DNA from: Sorghum bicolor
Lineage: Eukaryota > Streptophyta > Magnoliopsida > Poales > Poaceae
Length of the DNA: 64,000 nucleotides
Assembly: GCF_000003195.3 (NCBI RefSeq)
Contig: NC_012878.2
Span: 10,838,386 to 10,902,385, forward strand
Reading direction: 5' to 3'
The notes under the pieces were generated by a model. It had not been told where the DNA came from and made no database searches. It saw only the letters and a list, made by a program, of their open reading frames with translations. Numbering within the stretch: the first letter of the stretch is position 1; each line of letters opens with the position of its first letter. Below are positions 11,206-22,425 of the stretch, in pieces. The translations under genes were made by a program, and so were the position numbers.

Positions 11206-12276
11206 GAAGTGGTGGCCGGCCTTGGCTGGTGTTGAGCACCCTTGGGACTTAGTGTCCATGCTTGGGGAGTGCTAGTGAAGCCTCTAACTCACATATGCTT
11301 GATAGTGTTCATCCGATTGTGTGAGTGAGCGATTCTAGTGCATTGCATTGAGAGATTGCATCGTGTGGCACTAGGTGTTCGTGTTGCAAGCCGGTGGTGC
11401 TTGTTACTCTTGGAGGTTGCCACCTCCTAGACGGCTTGGTGGCTTGTGACTCTGTCGAAGCACGCAAGGAGATTGTGTGGTGCTCCGGAGAAGAGATTGT
11501 GAGGGGTACGGTGCTCACCCCGTGGGGATCGCGAAGAGCAACTCTAGTTGAGCGACACGTGAAGAGCGACAAGTGGTCCGGCTGGGTCAAGTGCTAGAGC
11601 TTGTGGTAAGCACTCCACGTGGGAGAGTGTGACTTGCGGGTCACCAAGCAAGAGGACCAGCGGCAACCTTGGAGCTTGTCTCAACGGGGACGTAGCTTGG
11701 TGGCAACCAAGTGAACCTCGGGAGAAAATCATCGTGTCATCATTGTTCTTCCCGTTGGTTTGCAAAGTCCCTAACACAAGCTTGTTCTTACACTCATAAA
11801 CTTGTGTAGTTAGCTTGTGTAGCTTGCTAGTTACCTTCTTGCTTGTGTAGCTAGAAGTAGTTTCCTTGCGTGACTAATTTGGTTTGTGTAACCTTGTTAG
11901 TCACATTGCTTAGTTTGTGTAGCTAAGTAAGTTGTGCTCTCTAATTTGGCATTAGTTGCCTTGTTATTGAGCTTGCTAGTGAGCTTAGGCTTTGTGCGCT
12001 TTGCCTCACTAGTTTGCGTAGGAGCTCCCTCGGTTTGCAAAATACTAGTGGCATAGGTTTGTGCGACCTTGCTCCTAGAATTGGTTAGGCGAGCTCTTGC
12101 TAAGGTAGCACCTTGTTTGCTTGTTTAGGATCTTTTACAAGGTGCTAGAGAACTTACATAGAGGGGTATAGTCTTGGCTAGACCGATACTTTTAATTCCG
12201 CACTTATTTCGGTTAGCCGACGCGAGTTTTAGAAAGGACTATTCACCCCCCTCTAGTCCGCCATCTCGACCCTTCA

Positions 12277-12930
12277 GTTGGCGGTAGATACTCTTTTTAA
12301 CCATCAACATAGCATGAAAAAGGACTAAAATCATAATATCATCTAGCTATAGGGGTTATCACTAACAAAATTTCATAAATTTTGGTGATTGTCTATTTTT
12401 GCGGGGGGTTATCAGAATAAGAGCAAAATGAGGTCCACAAGTTAGTACATAGAGAGAAGACCCCTTCGGTAACTCAGGAATACTCTAGAAGACTCGAGGA
12501 GGTACCTCTGCAAAGTGGGGCCCACTTGTCAGCCAGCCAGGGGCGGGCGCCCACCAGTCAGGGGTGGCCGCCCGGCCAATTGGACCAATGAGCAGCTACC
12601 TCGTGGATCCTACCTCCACCACCTTTGAGGAGTAATCTTGATCGTATGTTTAAGTTAGTTTGATCCAAGAGCTATGGTGCTTCCTAGAGTGCTATAAATA
12701 CAACTTTGACCCCTAGAGAGAGAGAGAGGAATTTATTATTCTCTGAGAAATTCAGATAGAGAGAATCCAGAGAAGCCTAGAGCCACTATCTCAATTAGAT
12801 CTCTATAGTTCTATAGCATACAAACATAGGAATAGATCTAGAAGGAGTCAAGCTTAGCTTGGAGTTCGGATCTATCTTCGTTCTTGGTAAATTCTTATTC
12901 TTCTTTATGATATTCATATTAGTTCTTGGG
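12277..12930 (+). mobile_element. Relic LTR fragment related to the LTR of element B
   Basis: Starts GTTGGCGGTAGATACTC, comparable with TTGACGGTCCTTAAGTATC of the B LTR. It keeps the same order of landmarks: a GATTGTCTATTTTTGCGGGGGG segment, a GC-rich GGGCGCCC block near 12540-12580, a TATA box (TATAAATA at 12693-12700) and a leader with AGATCTAGA words. It is truncated at about 12930 and much diverged. It begins exactly where the Sirevirus LTR ends, so A may have inserted at its edge. Confidence 0.6.
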
Positions 12931-13188
12931 CCTTGTTTAGATTAATTTTTTTATTTGGTTACTGATCTCACGATTTATGGATGAAATATATCATTTGTAT
13001 TTTTTATGTATATTTAGTGCTTTATGCATATGTACAAAGTTTCAATATGATAGTTAATCTTGTAAATTTTTAAAATTTTGAAGACATCTAGCCTTGAATT
13101 ATGAACGACGGACTCACCTTTCTTTGAATTTTGAGTATGTAGAGGGAGCATGCATTATGTACGTATAAGGCCTGGTTTTTTCAAAAAA
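12931..13188. other. Unassigned AT-rich spacer
   Basis: Starts with GGGCCTTGTTTAGATT, a word common at the ends of grass MITEs, but I found no matching inverted end. Nothing else recognised. Confidence 0.4.
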
Positions 13189-14078
13189 TTTCAAAATTAT
13201 TTGTTACATTGAATATATCGGGTGGTGTCTACTTTACCCTCCGACCAATGAAACGGTCTAATTTATCTCCTGAACTATCCAAAACCGTTCAAATCACCCC
13301 TGAGCGGTTTTTTATGGTGGCTTTGCTACAGTAACTATGGTTTTGCTACAGTGATAGTGATTTTGACTTTTTCTATTTGTTTTGCTAAATCTTTGAAAAA
13401 TCATAGTAAATCATAAAAAATTATAAAATAGAAAATCTAATTTTGTTGGATTCGACATGAGTAGATCTACACAATGAATATATAATATGGTATAGTTTAA
13501 TACAAATTTCATACTCATTTGATCATATATAACTTATTATAGATTTATTCAGGTTTATGCTTGTTAAATATAAATAAATCTATAACTAAGTTATACATGA
13601 TCCGATGAGTATGAAATATTTACTATAGTTCAAGCATAGAATAATTAGTCCACCATAAAAATTTCACCACAATTGGATCATAAAAGTTGCAGCTATGAAT
13701 TATTCCAATTAATTGCAGATAAATTTGATTTTTCTAACTAATTGAAAGCTAAAAAAAATTTGTACTAAAGTATACTATATTATATTCATTGCTTAGATCT
13801 ATTCATGCGAGGTTCAACAAAATTAGATTTTTTATTTTGTGATTTTTCTGTATATGATTTTTCAAAAATTATAGGAAAAACAAATAGGAAAAAAGAAATG
13901 TCAAAACCACGGTGTAGCAAAACCATATTTACTGTAGCAACCTGGTGTAAAAAACCGCTCGAAGGTGATTTGAACGGTTTTGGATAGTTTAGGGGTAAAT
14001 TAGACCGTTTTATAGTTCGGGGGGCAAAGTAGACAACACCCCATAGTTCAAGAGGTGATATAGACTTTTTCGTGAAAG
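13189..14078. mobile_element. Long foldback (MITE-like) element upstream of the PYL gene
   Basis: Two arms of roughly 290 bp are inverted copies of each other. The left arm reads GGTGGTGTCTACTTTACCC, then AACGGTCTAATTT, then CCAAAACCGTTCAAATCACC and GAGCGGTTTTTTA; the complement of the right arm (about 13755-14042) repeats these words in order. The similarity continues inward to the AGATCTA and CAATGAATATA words. The centre holds a further small inverted repeat (ACTCATTTGATCAT against ATGATCCGATGAGT). No transposase. The outer ends and target duplication are not clear, so superfamily is open (Mutator-like long ends are possible). Confidence 0.65.
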
Positions 14079-14747
14079 GAAAATAAAAATTAATTACACA
14101 GATTGTCTGTAATTGAACAATAATTATCAAATACAAGCCAAAACAAACAAATTTGACGAACTAAAGAAGGTCTAAGTGCTCACGGAGAAGAAAACAGTGG
14201 TCTCACATGAAAAACAATATAGGAGTGCTCCAATACGATGATATGATATTTATTTATTTATTTTGTTTCCGTTACGCGCCGACCTAGCCGAGCAGACAAA
14301 AATATCAGTCGGTACGGCGGTCGGTCAGCCGTGTCCGTGTACCCGGGTTGGATCCCTTTGGTGGTGCCGTGGTCCATGGACCTGGCGCACGCACGCACTG
14401 ACGCCCCAGCCCCCACCCCCCACCCTCGGGCCCCGCGCATGGATAACTCGTGGGCGGGGCCCACCCCCGCCCCCTTCCGCCCGCAGATTTTTGTACCCGC
14501 CGCGCCGGCTCCTCGGCTCCGGCTCGGCCTCGGCGTGCAAGAAAACCAAGAAAGGAGGAGATCAGACCAACAAAACGCCAGAAACCCACTCTCTCTCCGA
14601 CTCCTTTTCCTCTCTCGTTCTCATCCGTCCAGGCGAGCCAACAGGCAAAAGTAAACGGGCGAGCGAGGAGCTGGAGGGAGAGACCCCGGCGACGCGAAGC
14701 AACCGCCCATCGATCGGAGCCGCGGCTGACCAGGAGGAAGCCCCGAG
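14079..14747 (+). promoter_or_regulatory. Probable promoter and 5' UTR of the PYL gene
   Basis: AT-rich up to about 14270, including a TATTTATTTATTTATTTTG stretch at 14248-14266 that is the only TATA-like sequence, then GC-rich to the start codon. A CT-rich tract (about 14588-14620) is typical of grass 5' UTRs. The transcription start is not determinable by eye. Confidence 0.45.
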
Positions 14748-16573
14748 ATGGTGGGTCTCGTCGGCGGCAGCACGGCGCGGGCGGAGCACGTCGTGGCCAA
14801 CGCCGGAGGGGAGACGGAGTACGTGCGCCGCCTCCACCGCCACGCGCCCGCCGAGCACCAGTGCACCTCCACCCTCGTCAAGCACATCAAGGCCCCCGTC
14901 CACCTCGTAAGTCCCCATATCCGTCCCCCGCTCTCTCTCTCTCTCTCATCCCCCGTCCCTGCCGTCTCCCGGCCCGGTCGGTCCCGGTGGTGGGTGGTTC
15001 AGTGGTTGGATTGGCCGCCAGGAGTACCGTGCTACTCCTTGGGATTGTTTCGCCTCGCGTCTGGGCTGCTATTTCTCTCGGATCTGGAGTCCCCTCGTCC
15101 GATTCCGCGTGCCTTGTTGGGTGTTTCTTCTCCGATCGATCGACCGATTGTTTGTGCTCTCGTGATGTCACGTGAATTGCTGGCGTCAAATCGATTGCGC
15201 CCGCCGCCGAATTGGAGGCTGATGCCATCGATGATCGCATCGCAGGTGTGGGAGCTGGTGCGGAGCTTCGACCAGCCGCAGCGGTACAAGCCGTTCGTCA
15301 GAAACTGCGTCGTGCGTGGGGACCAGCTCGAGGTCGGCAGTGTGCGCGACGTCAACGTCAAGACCGGCCTGCCGGCGACAACAAGCACCGAGCGCCTCGA
15401 GCAGCTGGACGACGATCTGCACATACTCGGCGTCAAGTTCGTCGGCGGGGACCACCGCCTCCAGGTGAGTGCTTCTGCTACTGCTGCCCGTTTACTCTAC
15501 TTCCCTGCACAAGCTCTGTTTCAGCGCCCTGCTTGCTTGTCAGTGTTTTTTATTTCAGCACTTTGTGAGATTGTATGCTTGCCTTGTTACCATTTCTCCT
15601 CTTTTTACCATTTGACTACAATCGTGATCACTGGATGTTATGAATGAAATGCATTGCTATGCTTGTGAGATTGGGAAATTCTGTTCTTGTGATTTGTTAT
15701 GAGCCTTTCTGACAGATGGCATCTTGGGTCCTGTTTCAAAGCTGGGATTGGCATCCAAATTCTTATGATTTATTAGGCCATTTGAACTTCATTACTGTAC
15801 CATCTGTTGCAATAAAAGCAATTAGCTTCTGCTGAGGCACTCATCATCAGTTAAAACTTAATCCATTGGCCTAGTTACCTCGCTTCTCGTGATTGTTTGC
15901 CACCCTGAAAGGATATGCTCGTAACCCGTACTGTTTTGACTTCTTATCCACATATGTGTAGTACGAAAGGACCACTGTACCATCTGTTGCAATAAAATCA
16001 ATTAGCTCTGCTGAGGCACTCATCAGTTATTAAAACTTACCTTGCTTCTAGTGATTGTTTGCCACCCTGAAAAGATATGCTTGTAACCTGTTCTGTTTTG
16101 ATTTCTTATCCACATAGTACTATTTAGTACGAAAGGACATGTCTTAGAGACTGTTACTACTCATTCGTTATTCTTCGTCTAGTCTTCAGATTGATATATA
16201 AGGTGTAAAACTTTGATGTTTCGTGTGCTGTCAAGTGATTGTGAAGCAAAGTTTTTGTTTGTGTCAATGCCTACTGGCTACAGTGGCCATCTTTACTCCT
16301 ACTTGAAGCATATCTTTGATCCACACTGATGATGAGTTGTGTTTGCCACTTTTTCAGAACTACTCATCCATCATAACAGTCCACCCGGAGAGCATTGACG
16401 GGAGACCAGGTACCCTTGTGATCGAGTCCTTCGTGGTCGACGTACCTGATGGCAACACAAAGGATGAGACATGCTACTTCGTCGAGGCTGTGATCAAGTG
16501 CAACCTCAAATCTCTCGCAGAGGTATCCGAGCAGCTAGCAGTTGAGCCACCTACATCGCCAATCGATCAGTGA
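14748..16573 (+). CDS. PYL: PYR/PYL/RCAR abscisic-acid receptor, PYL8/9-type, three exons
   Basis: Soluble ABA receptor; when it binds ABA it inhibits clade-A PP2C phosphatases and releases SnRK2 kinases, acting in cytosol and nucleus. Exons 14748-14906, 15246-15464 and 16358-16573, all introns GT-AG and phase 0, give 197 residues, the usual length. Visible hallmarks are EYVRR...HQC and KHIKAPVHLVW at the N-terminus, the ABA carboxylate lysine in YKPF (K68), the gate loop TGLPA (93-97), the latch HRL (123-125) after GGD, and the C-terminal helix GNTKDETCYFVE...LKSLAEVSEQL. The two-intron structure and sequence match the PYL7-10 subfamily, whose members are often partly active without ABA. The first gate residue is Thr where Ser is usual. 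The start is the first in-frame ATG, context GAGATGG. It is the only ordinary single-copy gene here, intact and GC-rich in exon 1. Confidence 0.95.
15794..16138 (+). repeat. Tandem duplication inside PYL intron 2
   Basis: Copy 1 at 15794-15973 and copy 2 at 15974-16138 both start ACTGTACCATCTGTTGCAAT and end GTACGAAAGGAC. They differ by scattered substitutions and small deletions, so the duplication is not very recent. It makes up over a third of the 893-bp intron. Confidence 0.9.
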
Positions 16574-16601
16574 GTCACCTGCATCGCCGATCCATCAGTA
16601 A
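16548..16601 (+). repeat. Tandem duplication over the PYL stop codon
   Basis: CACCTACATCGCCAATCGAT..AGTGA (16548-16573) is followed by CACCTGCATCGCCGATCCAT..AGTAA (16576-16601), a 28-bp shift with four differences. The second copy would again end in a stop codon. Confidence 0.85.
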
Positions 16602-17090
16602 CACCGGTACAAAGACGGGAATTGGCAACAAATAAGAAGCTTCAAAGGCCGGCTGGAGAGTTCAACCTTTTTGAGACTGGTGGTTCTGCCACCGTCTTCT
16701 GCGTGTATGTCTCTTGGAATATGGAAGGATTAGTGGTATGTAGGATTAAATATCTGTAGTAGCTTGTATGTTAGGGATGATTTAGCTGTAGGAGCTGCAC
16801 CTACATACCTCATGGCATGTATGCATACTGCTAGTATGTGTAGAAATCAGGGAAACCATGGAGCGGTTTTTGCCACTTTGGTGCATGGAGATCTATCTTT
16901 TTTCTCCATTTTGCGGTGGCTAGTTCTTCGATAAATATACTTTCCCGCTGACACGTAGGGTCTGGATCTTGGATTTGTTTTAATTCTCGTAATGCGCCGT
17001 ATTGTATTCCTCTAGGTTATTGGATCTGGGATTTGAACTGGATAGTGGATAGCGTCAGATTTAATTTGGTTTTGTTGACAGCAAAATAAG
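16574..17090 (+). other. PYL 3' UTR and downstream spacer
   Basis: Probable 3' UTR directly after the stop. Its polyadenylation point is not evident; an AATAAATA-like word (GATAAATATAC at 16930) is a weak candidate. No other gene seen. Confidence 0.45.
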
Positions 17091-17142
17091 ACCCGGGAGA
17101 CAGATTTGAACCAACGACCCGGGAGACAGATTTGAACCAACG
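17091..17142 (+). repeat. Perfect 26-bp tandem duplication
   Basis: ACCCGGGAGACAGATTTGAA plus CCAACG occurs twice without a difference (17091-17116 and 17117-17142). Confidence 0.95.
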
Positions 17143-17668
17143 AATCAAAATTCGCATCAAATTAGATGCAAACTGACAAATATGGACAAACTTAAAAAAA
17201 CCGGTCTAGTCCGGTTTGGACCGGCGAGTGTGTACAGTTAGATAAAACCGGCTCAAGCTGGCTAGTTTTGACTGTTAGAGGAGGTTGTGTGGATCAATTG
17301 GATCGATGGCTATTTAATGACCATTGATGATGGAATTTTAATAGACAAATTAATTATGTCAACTAAAAGGATGATGAAGATGGAATTTTGGCACAAGGTA
17401 CGACGAATTGAAAAAAAATGGATACTCTTGATATCATATTTGTTTTCATATTTTTCTTAGATTCGGATTCGACACGGATAACTATCGAATACAACTACGA
17501 ATACGAATGTCTAGGATGTGAATACGAATAAATATATATTGAATACGGGTTGAATCGGATGCGGATTACGAATATTTCTCCGGATATTGAGTAAAAGCAA
17601 CACCTATCTATACAAACATGTGTCGTAGTCATTTAACCACTTTGTGAGTCCTAATTACAACTAGATTG
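17143..17668. other. Spacer with degenerate GAATACGAAT-type repeats
   Basis: Between about 17455 and 17580 the words CGGATTCG, ACGAATACGAAT and GAATACGGG recur irregularly, like degenerate satellite or transposon-end sequence common in grasses. No gene recognised. Confidence 0.4.
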
Positions 17669-17670
17669 TA

Positions 17671-17871
17671 CTCCCTTCGTATAGGATTTAGAAGTCGTTT
17701 AGGATAATGACATGATATTCAAAACATAACTTTGGCCTCTTATTTAGAAAAAAATGATATATGTATACTTTTGTGAAATCTATTCATATAATTTTCACAT
17801 CTGCAATTTATATTCCTAATGTTTGACTCAAACTTTATCCAAAATGACTTATAAAACCTATACGGAGGAAG
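17671..17871. mobile_element. Stowaway-type MITE
   Basis: 201 bp flanked by TA on both sides (17669-17670 and 17872-17873). The ends CTCCCTTCGTATAGG and CCTATACGGAGGAAG are inverted copies matching the Stowaway consensus CTCCCTCCGT. A Tc1/Mariner-derived non-autonomous element. Confidence 0.9.
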
Positions 17872-17873
17872 TA

Positions 17874-18179
17874 CATATAGAAGCCAGACGGACCCATCCA
17901 CGACTGAGGAACGCCCGCACGCCACTGGCCAGGAGAACGACGCGGCTTGGCTTTTGTATGCTTCATGGGCTTCGGCCTTGGGCCAACACATCCTGCTACT
18001 TGTGTTGGGCGAGTGCGAATGCGAGCAATGAAGACACAAGACTAAGCAACATCGAGTATGCTAGTTTAGAACCACCTGGATGCCCAGCCAGGAACAAGGG
18101 AGCAGGCTTCCTATATGAGACTATAAGCACAACATGAGTGAACGGGTAAGCAACACAGTTCGCACGGCTTAGCAAAATT
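17874..18179. other. Unassigned low-copy-looking spacer
   Basis: Mixed composition, contains GGGCTTCGGCCTTGGGCC near 17968. An open frame spans part of it (17823-18137) but starts inside the MITE and resembles nothing I know. No feature supported. Confidence 0.3.
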
Positions 18180-19030
18180 GCTAGGTTACGCTGACGTTCA
18201 AAGTATTATTGTCCGTGAAGCTTTGGAGACCCCATGTGGACATTATAGAAAGCTCATCAAGTACACTTTCCAATGCCTCAATCCCCATCTTATTTGGACG
18301 TCACAATCAAGAGTTATGTTTAGATTAGTCAAGACTGCTCAGAAGGTCAATAGTCTGTCATGACAGAATGTTGGTCCAACATACCAAGCAAAACTGTACC
18401 AATCTACAATACTTAGTGGTGCATGACATACATTGCTGGAAAGATCTTTGAGTCTAGTTTCACACCCAAGAAACGTTTCATCATTTGGACTTTCCAATAA
18501 AAAGTTATGGTCAGTTTATTAGAAATTGCTCTAAAGGTCAACTACCATTCGAAACCACTTTGGGAATCCATTCTGAGGGAGCCTTTCATATTGCCTTCCC
18601 TCAGAAACTCTATTTCATTTTTATACCTGTCTTGGAGGGTTGTTCCTAGTATAAATATTTTCTACCTCTAAGCTATTAGCAACCTTTGATCATTTGATAA
18701 ACTACATGATATACTCAACCTTTGTTCTTCCTTGTTCTTCATGGACTTGTGAAGTTAATCTTCTAGGTTCCCCTACTTTGTGCTCTATGGATTCCCTTTG
18801 GCTGCATCGTATTGTGTAGATTAGTTTCGGATTGTGGTTCTGCGGTCGTTCGGAGATCGAGTCAAAGTCTTCGTGGTTTCGGTGCCTCTCTCCCCGTCGC
18901 CTGGTCGCATCCAACCTTTGTCAGGTATAAAGCTAGTTATCCGTTGTTCTTAGCAAGTTATCCTTTTTCTTTTGATCTACCATCATGAAGATCAGACCAT
19001 CCTTGTGCCAATTCATATCGGTACCTTTCA
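18180..19030 (+). repeat. 5' LTR of element E (left edge approximate)
   Basis: Matches about 37140-38037 from the word AGCTCATCAAGT...CAATGCCTCA onward and ends GGTACCTTTCA at 19030. The 3' copy ends GGTACGTTTCA. The 3' copy overlaps the end of the pol frame, so in this family the LTR seems to include the last codons of pol. Confidence 0.65.
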
Positions 19031-19048
19031 ACTAGTATCAAAGCTTTC
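19031..19048 (+). other. Primer-binding site of E
   Basis: ACTAGTATCAAAGCTTTC directly after the LTR resembles the initiator-Met site TGGTATCAGAGC. Confidence 0.5.
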
Positions 19049-19729
19049 GTTGTCACGGTAGGTCTCACAATCATCCACATATTTACCTTTAGTTTATCTA
19101 TTGTTTGTTACTATTTTGTTCATCACCTATAGTCCACTGAAAAAGCCACAAAAAATCCTATAGCCCTTTGTCCGTATTGTTATCTTGTGTTTTTATGTTC
19201 ATCAAGTTGCTAGTCACCATCTTTACATATATTGTGTCATGTTTCATTTATTATCTGCATCCCTGTTAGTATAAAAAAAGAGTTAAAAAAATCAGACAAA
19301 AAAAGTTCAGAGAAAGAAAAAGAAGAAAAAAAGAAAGATCCAAAAGAGAAGTAAAAGAAGAGAAAAGGGTTGTATTGCGGTTTGCTTACTGAAAAAATTT
19401 AGTTTACACATTTAGATTCTTGGTGATTTATATACCAGCAACATTATATATTTTGAGCACATCAAACCACTTGATTTTCAGTACCGTAGCCTCTATTGTT
19501 TAGCTACCTATAGCTCCACCAGAAACTGAAGCCTACACTAGCACAATTCACTGTCCTTGAGAACAAGAAAGAACATTGGTAAGTAAGAGGTGAGGTTGTG
19601 TCATTCTATAAATTTACCCATTCCACTTTATATTACATTAGTGCTAACATATCAGGATCCAATTCAAGTATTCGTGGTGATCATTATGGAGAAGAAGAAC
19701 CCCCTGTTGCACGGGCTGAGTTGCGCTAA

Positions 19730-20392
19730 ATGGCAGACTCACTATTGCAGGTCATAGAGAGAATGTTTGATGCACGCATACCTGCAGATGGGCGGAGAGC
19801 TCCTCGGCATCAATATAATGAATCTGGTGGTGAAAATTTTGATGCAGAACATGACCGTTTTAGAGATTTGGTCGTGGTAGTGGTAGACGGGCTGGTCATC
19901 ATGGCCAAGATGGAGGACGAGTTAATGGGCGTGGTCATGGCCATTGTGTGCGTTTTGATGACGAAGAATTTGATGACTTTGATCAAGAAGAGAGGTCTGA
20001 TGGGGATCTATTTGTAAATGATGGGTTGCATGGGCGGCGCCATGATCATCGGTGGCGTGCTAATCATGGAGATAGGGAGCATCATCATGGTCATCGTAAT
20101 AGGGAAGACCTGGACAACATTGCTCGTGTCAAGCTGAGTATCCTAAAATTCACTAGAAGAGATGATGCAAATGCATATCTTGAGTAGGCAGAGTAGTGTG
20201 ATCAAATTTTCAGAGTGCGTAATCTCTTTGATCAGAAGCGTGTCAATCTTGCTTCAGTGGAGTTCTCTGGTTATGCTCTAACTTGGTGGAATCAGATACA
20301 GGAGAATTAACTTGTGTTGAGCCGTAAATATATCAACACATGGGAAGATATGAAGCAAGTGATGAGAAGGCGATAGGTTGCAAATGTTGAAG
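19730..20392 (+). pseudogene. Gag of element E, 5' part, broken
   Basis: Starts MADSLLQVIERMFDAR and continues through a His/Asp/Arg/Gly-rich stretch to ARVKLSILKFT and a gag core with EFSGYALTWWNQIQ. The reading needs several frame changes (for example between 19730-20017 and 19948-20187) and contains in-frame stops after YLE and later. The core is cut by element C and continues at 30282 with KQGTRMVDEYYKEME. It would have formed the particle of a Ty3/gypsy element; it is not functional. Confidence 0.75.
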
Positions 20393-22273
20393 TGTTGACG
20401 GGAAATACGACCCAGTTCTATATACTCAAAAGCCCATCAACAGTCCTCGATTGAAGGAAGATAAGCATCACATGAACATATTTATCACTAATAAAGTTCC
20501 ACTTGTACTCTTAGCTTTTTCAATGCAGGGAAGAAGAAAATAAGCCCTATGGGCCCCATAACCTAGGTTGGCCGACCATGGTTTGGGCCCACCAGGGGCT
20601 CCCCTCCATGCCATGAGCCATGTCATACTCCAAGGAGTCAATCCCAACCCTTGGATCCAAGTGTGCTTGCCCTCAACAGTTCAAACACTTAGCACATGGA
20701 TCTTTGGGCCCACATGGAAGCAAGCAAGTGTGCAACTAGACTCAATTTTGGACAACACTTCACATGACAAGTGGGGACACCACCAGGAGGCCAGTGGTGG
20801 GCCAGGGTCCCCAAAGGTCGGTCGGCCAACCGACCAATTGCGTCATGCCACCTGGCCCAGCCTCCCACCGACTTAAGGACCTTCCAAAAGGTCAGTCAGA
20901 CCCATTGTCAGCCAGATGGCAGGTCGACCGACCTATAGGTGGGCCCCATCTAGAGTCGGTTCACTCCCACCGATCTTCCTCACATTCACCATGTGTGGTA
21001 AAGCTTCAACCGTCCATCTAAGGCGGTTGGGAGGTCGGTGCATCCAAGGGTGGAGAAGGAAGGAGCACGCGGATCGCTGACATGGCACCCCCTCTCTCAC
21101 CCCTATATAAGGAGGGGTCCTCCACCTTCCCAAGACATCTCTCACATCTTCCATCTATCATTTCATTTCCAAATCCCACTTGGGAGATCAAGTGTTGTGT
21201 AGTCTAGTCTAGAGTGGGAGTTAGAGTCGAGTCGAGCGAAGCTCGGGTCTCTGGAGCTAACTTCTAGAGAGTCTGGTATAGCTCTTGTACCTTTTCTCTT
21301 GTATTACATTCTTTATATTATTATAGTCTTTCTTTACTTTACTAAGTATTTACTTCAAGTCTTTAATTTGAGTATTGCTTAGTGCATTACTATTCTTGTA
21401 GTAGTGTTGTGTCTTAGTCTTATTTGTGTAGTTGCCTTAGTTAGATTAGTGTCTTCAACACCATGTGTGTGTTCCACTACCATTAGGGGTTTTGGCTATT
21501 TACGTGATAGTTGAAGTTATAAGACTAGTGTAAGTGAGGTGCTTAGGCTAGTGCTTATTAGTGGATGCCACCGTATCAAACGTGTTAGCGGGTGGCGGCG
21601 AAGCGTGACAGACCTCTGCTTCCTAGTAGGTTCTATTCACATCGGGTACGGTCTGTAGGCGCCCATAAGACAAAGGTCTGTTTGGATAGGAGTTTCGTCC
21701 TCCTATTGCAGTCGACTTCCACCACACAAGACTGTTTGGATACTAGTCTAGTTGAGTCATTTACATTGATTAGAATTAGAACACAAAAGTAGAGTTAGAT
21801 ACATAGGAGTCTTTACTCACTCGTTGTCCTCCCACCTAGCTAGCTCACTACCAGTTATCTTTACTTACCTTTTTCTGACTTATCTATTATTCTATCTTGC
21901 TATTCTTACCCCCTATTAGCACTAGTGAACTTAGATTGAGTAGACACAAACCACAGATATCCATCCATATATTTATTAGAGAGTCTTAGTCCGCTTCCCG
22001 TGAGTGAACTATAAATTACGACACTGCGGATACTCACCACAGTTGAAGTGCTACAACGGTACCTGTGCGCTTGCAGAGTTACCCTTGGTACATCTTGCGT
22101 CACCACTAGAGTTTAGCGTTGCTTAGCATTTCTGGAGCCGTTGCTCAGGGTAGCCTAACACCCTATCCAAGTAACAGCTCAGGCTTGCATTTAAGCAGTG
22201 CTGGTTAGGCGCCACCATTTCTAGATACTTGTCACATCTTACTCTAGCCGGTGTGCGTTAAGATTTGCCAACA
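20393..22273 (+). repeat. 5' LTR of element C
   Basis: 1881 bp. TATA box TATATAA at 21104-21110. Contains repeated GGTCGGCCGACC-like boxes (for example near 20816-20835). Short frames inside are not genes. Confidence 0.92.
21104..21110 (+). promoter_or_regulatory. TATA box of the C 5' LTR
   Basis: TATATAA followed by GGAGGGGTCCTCC, a small inverted repeat. The 3' LTR copy is at 29107-29113. Confidence 0.65.
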
Positions 22274-22300
22274 AACATTTTTGGCGCCGTTGCCGGGGAA
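22274..22300 (+). other. Primer-binding site of C, tRNA-Asp
   Basis: TTGGCGCCGTTGCCGGGG, the same site as in element B. Confidence 0.85.
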
Positions 22301-22425
22301 GCGTCGTACTAGGAATCTCTAATAAATTGGAATCCGTGGCCTACTCTAAAATCTAAGTATCTATTAGTGTTAGGGGCTTACCCTTAACTTGTCTTGTTTC
22401 TCGTTATCATGAATCTAGACAGTGC

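Larger units (their letters stand above)
9925..12276 (+). repeat. 3' LTR of Sirevirus-like Ty1/copia element A
   Basis: Begins TGAAAGGTCCTTGTTTGG and ends ACCCTTCA, both typical of grass Sirevirus LTRs, including the C-rich run and CTCTAG close to the end. About 2.35 kb. Contains a TATA box (TATAAATA at 11198-11205) and, upstream of it, a dense cluster of CACCGGACGC/GCGTCCGGTG words (about 10720-11150). The U5 part holds degenerate TTGTGTAG(C/T)TAG repeats (about 11790-11960). Only one LTR of A is in the window, so its own target duplication cannot be tested. Confidence 0.75.

Noticed and set aside
10729..11252. Overlapping ORFs in the Sirevirus LTR box cluster
   Set aside because: Produced by the repeated CCGGAC words, with no conserved protein.
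14258..15568. Several open frames around the PYL exons on both strands
   Set aside because: They cross the splice sites or run opposite to the clear receptor exons; GC-rich shadows.
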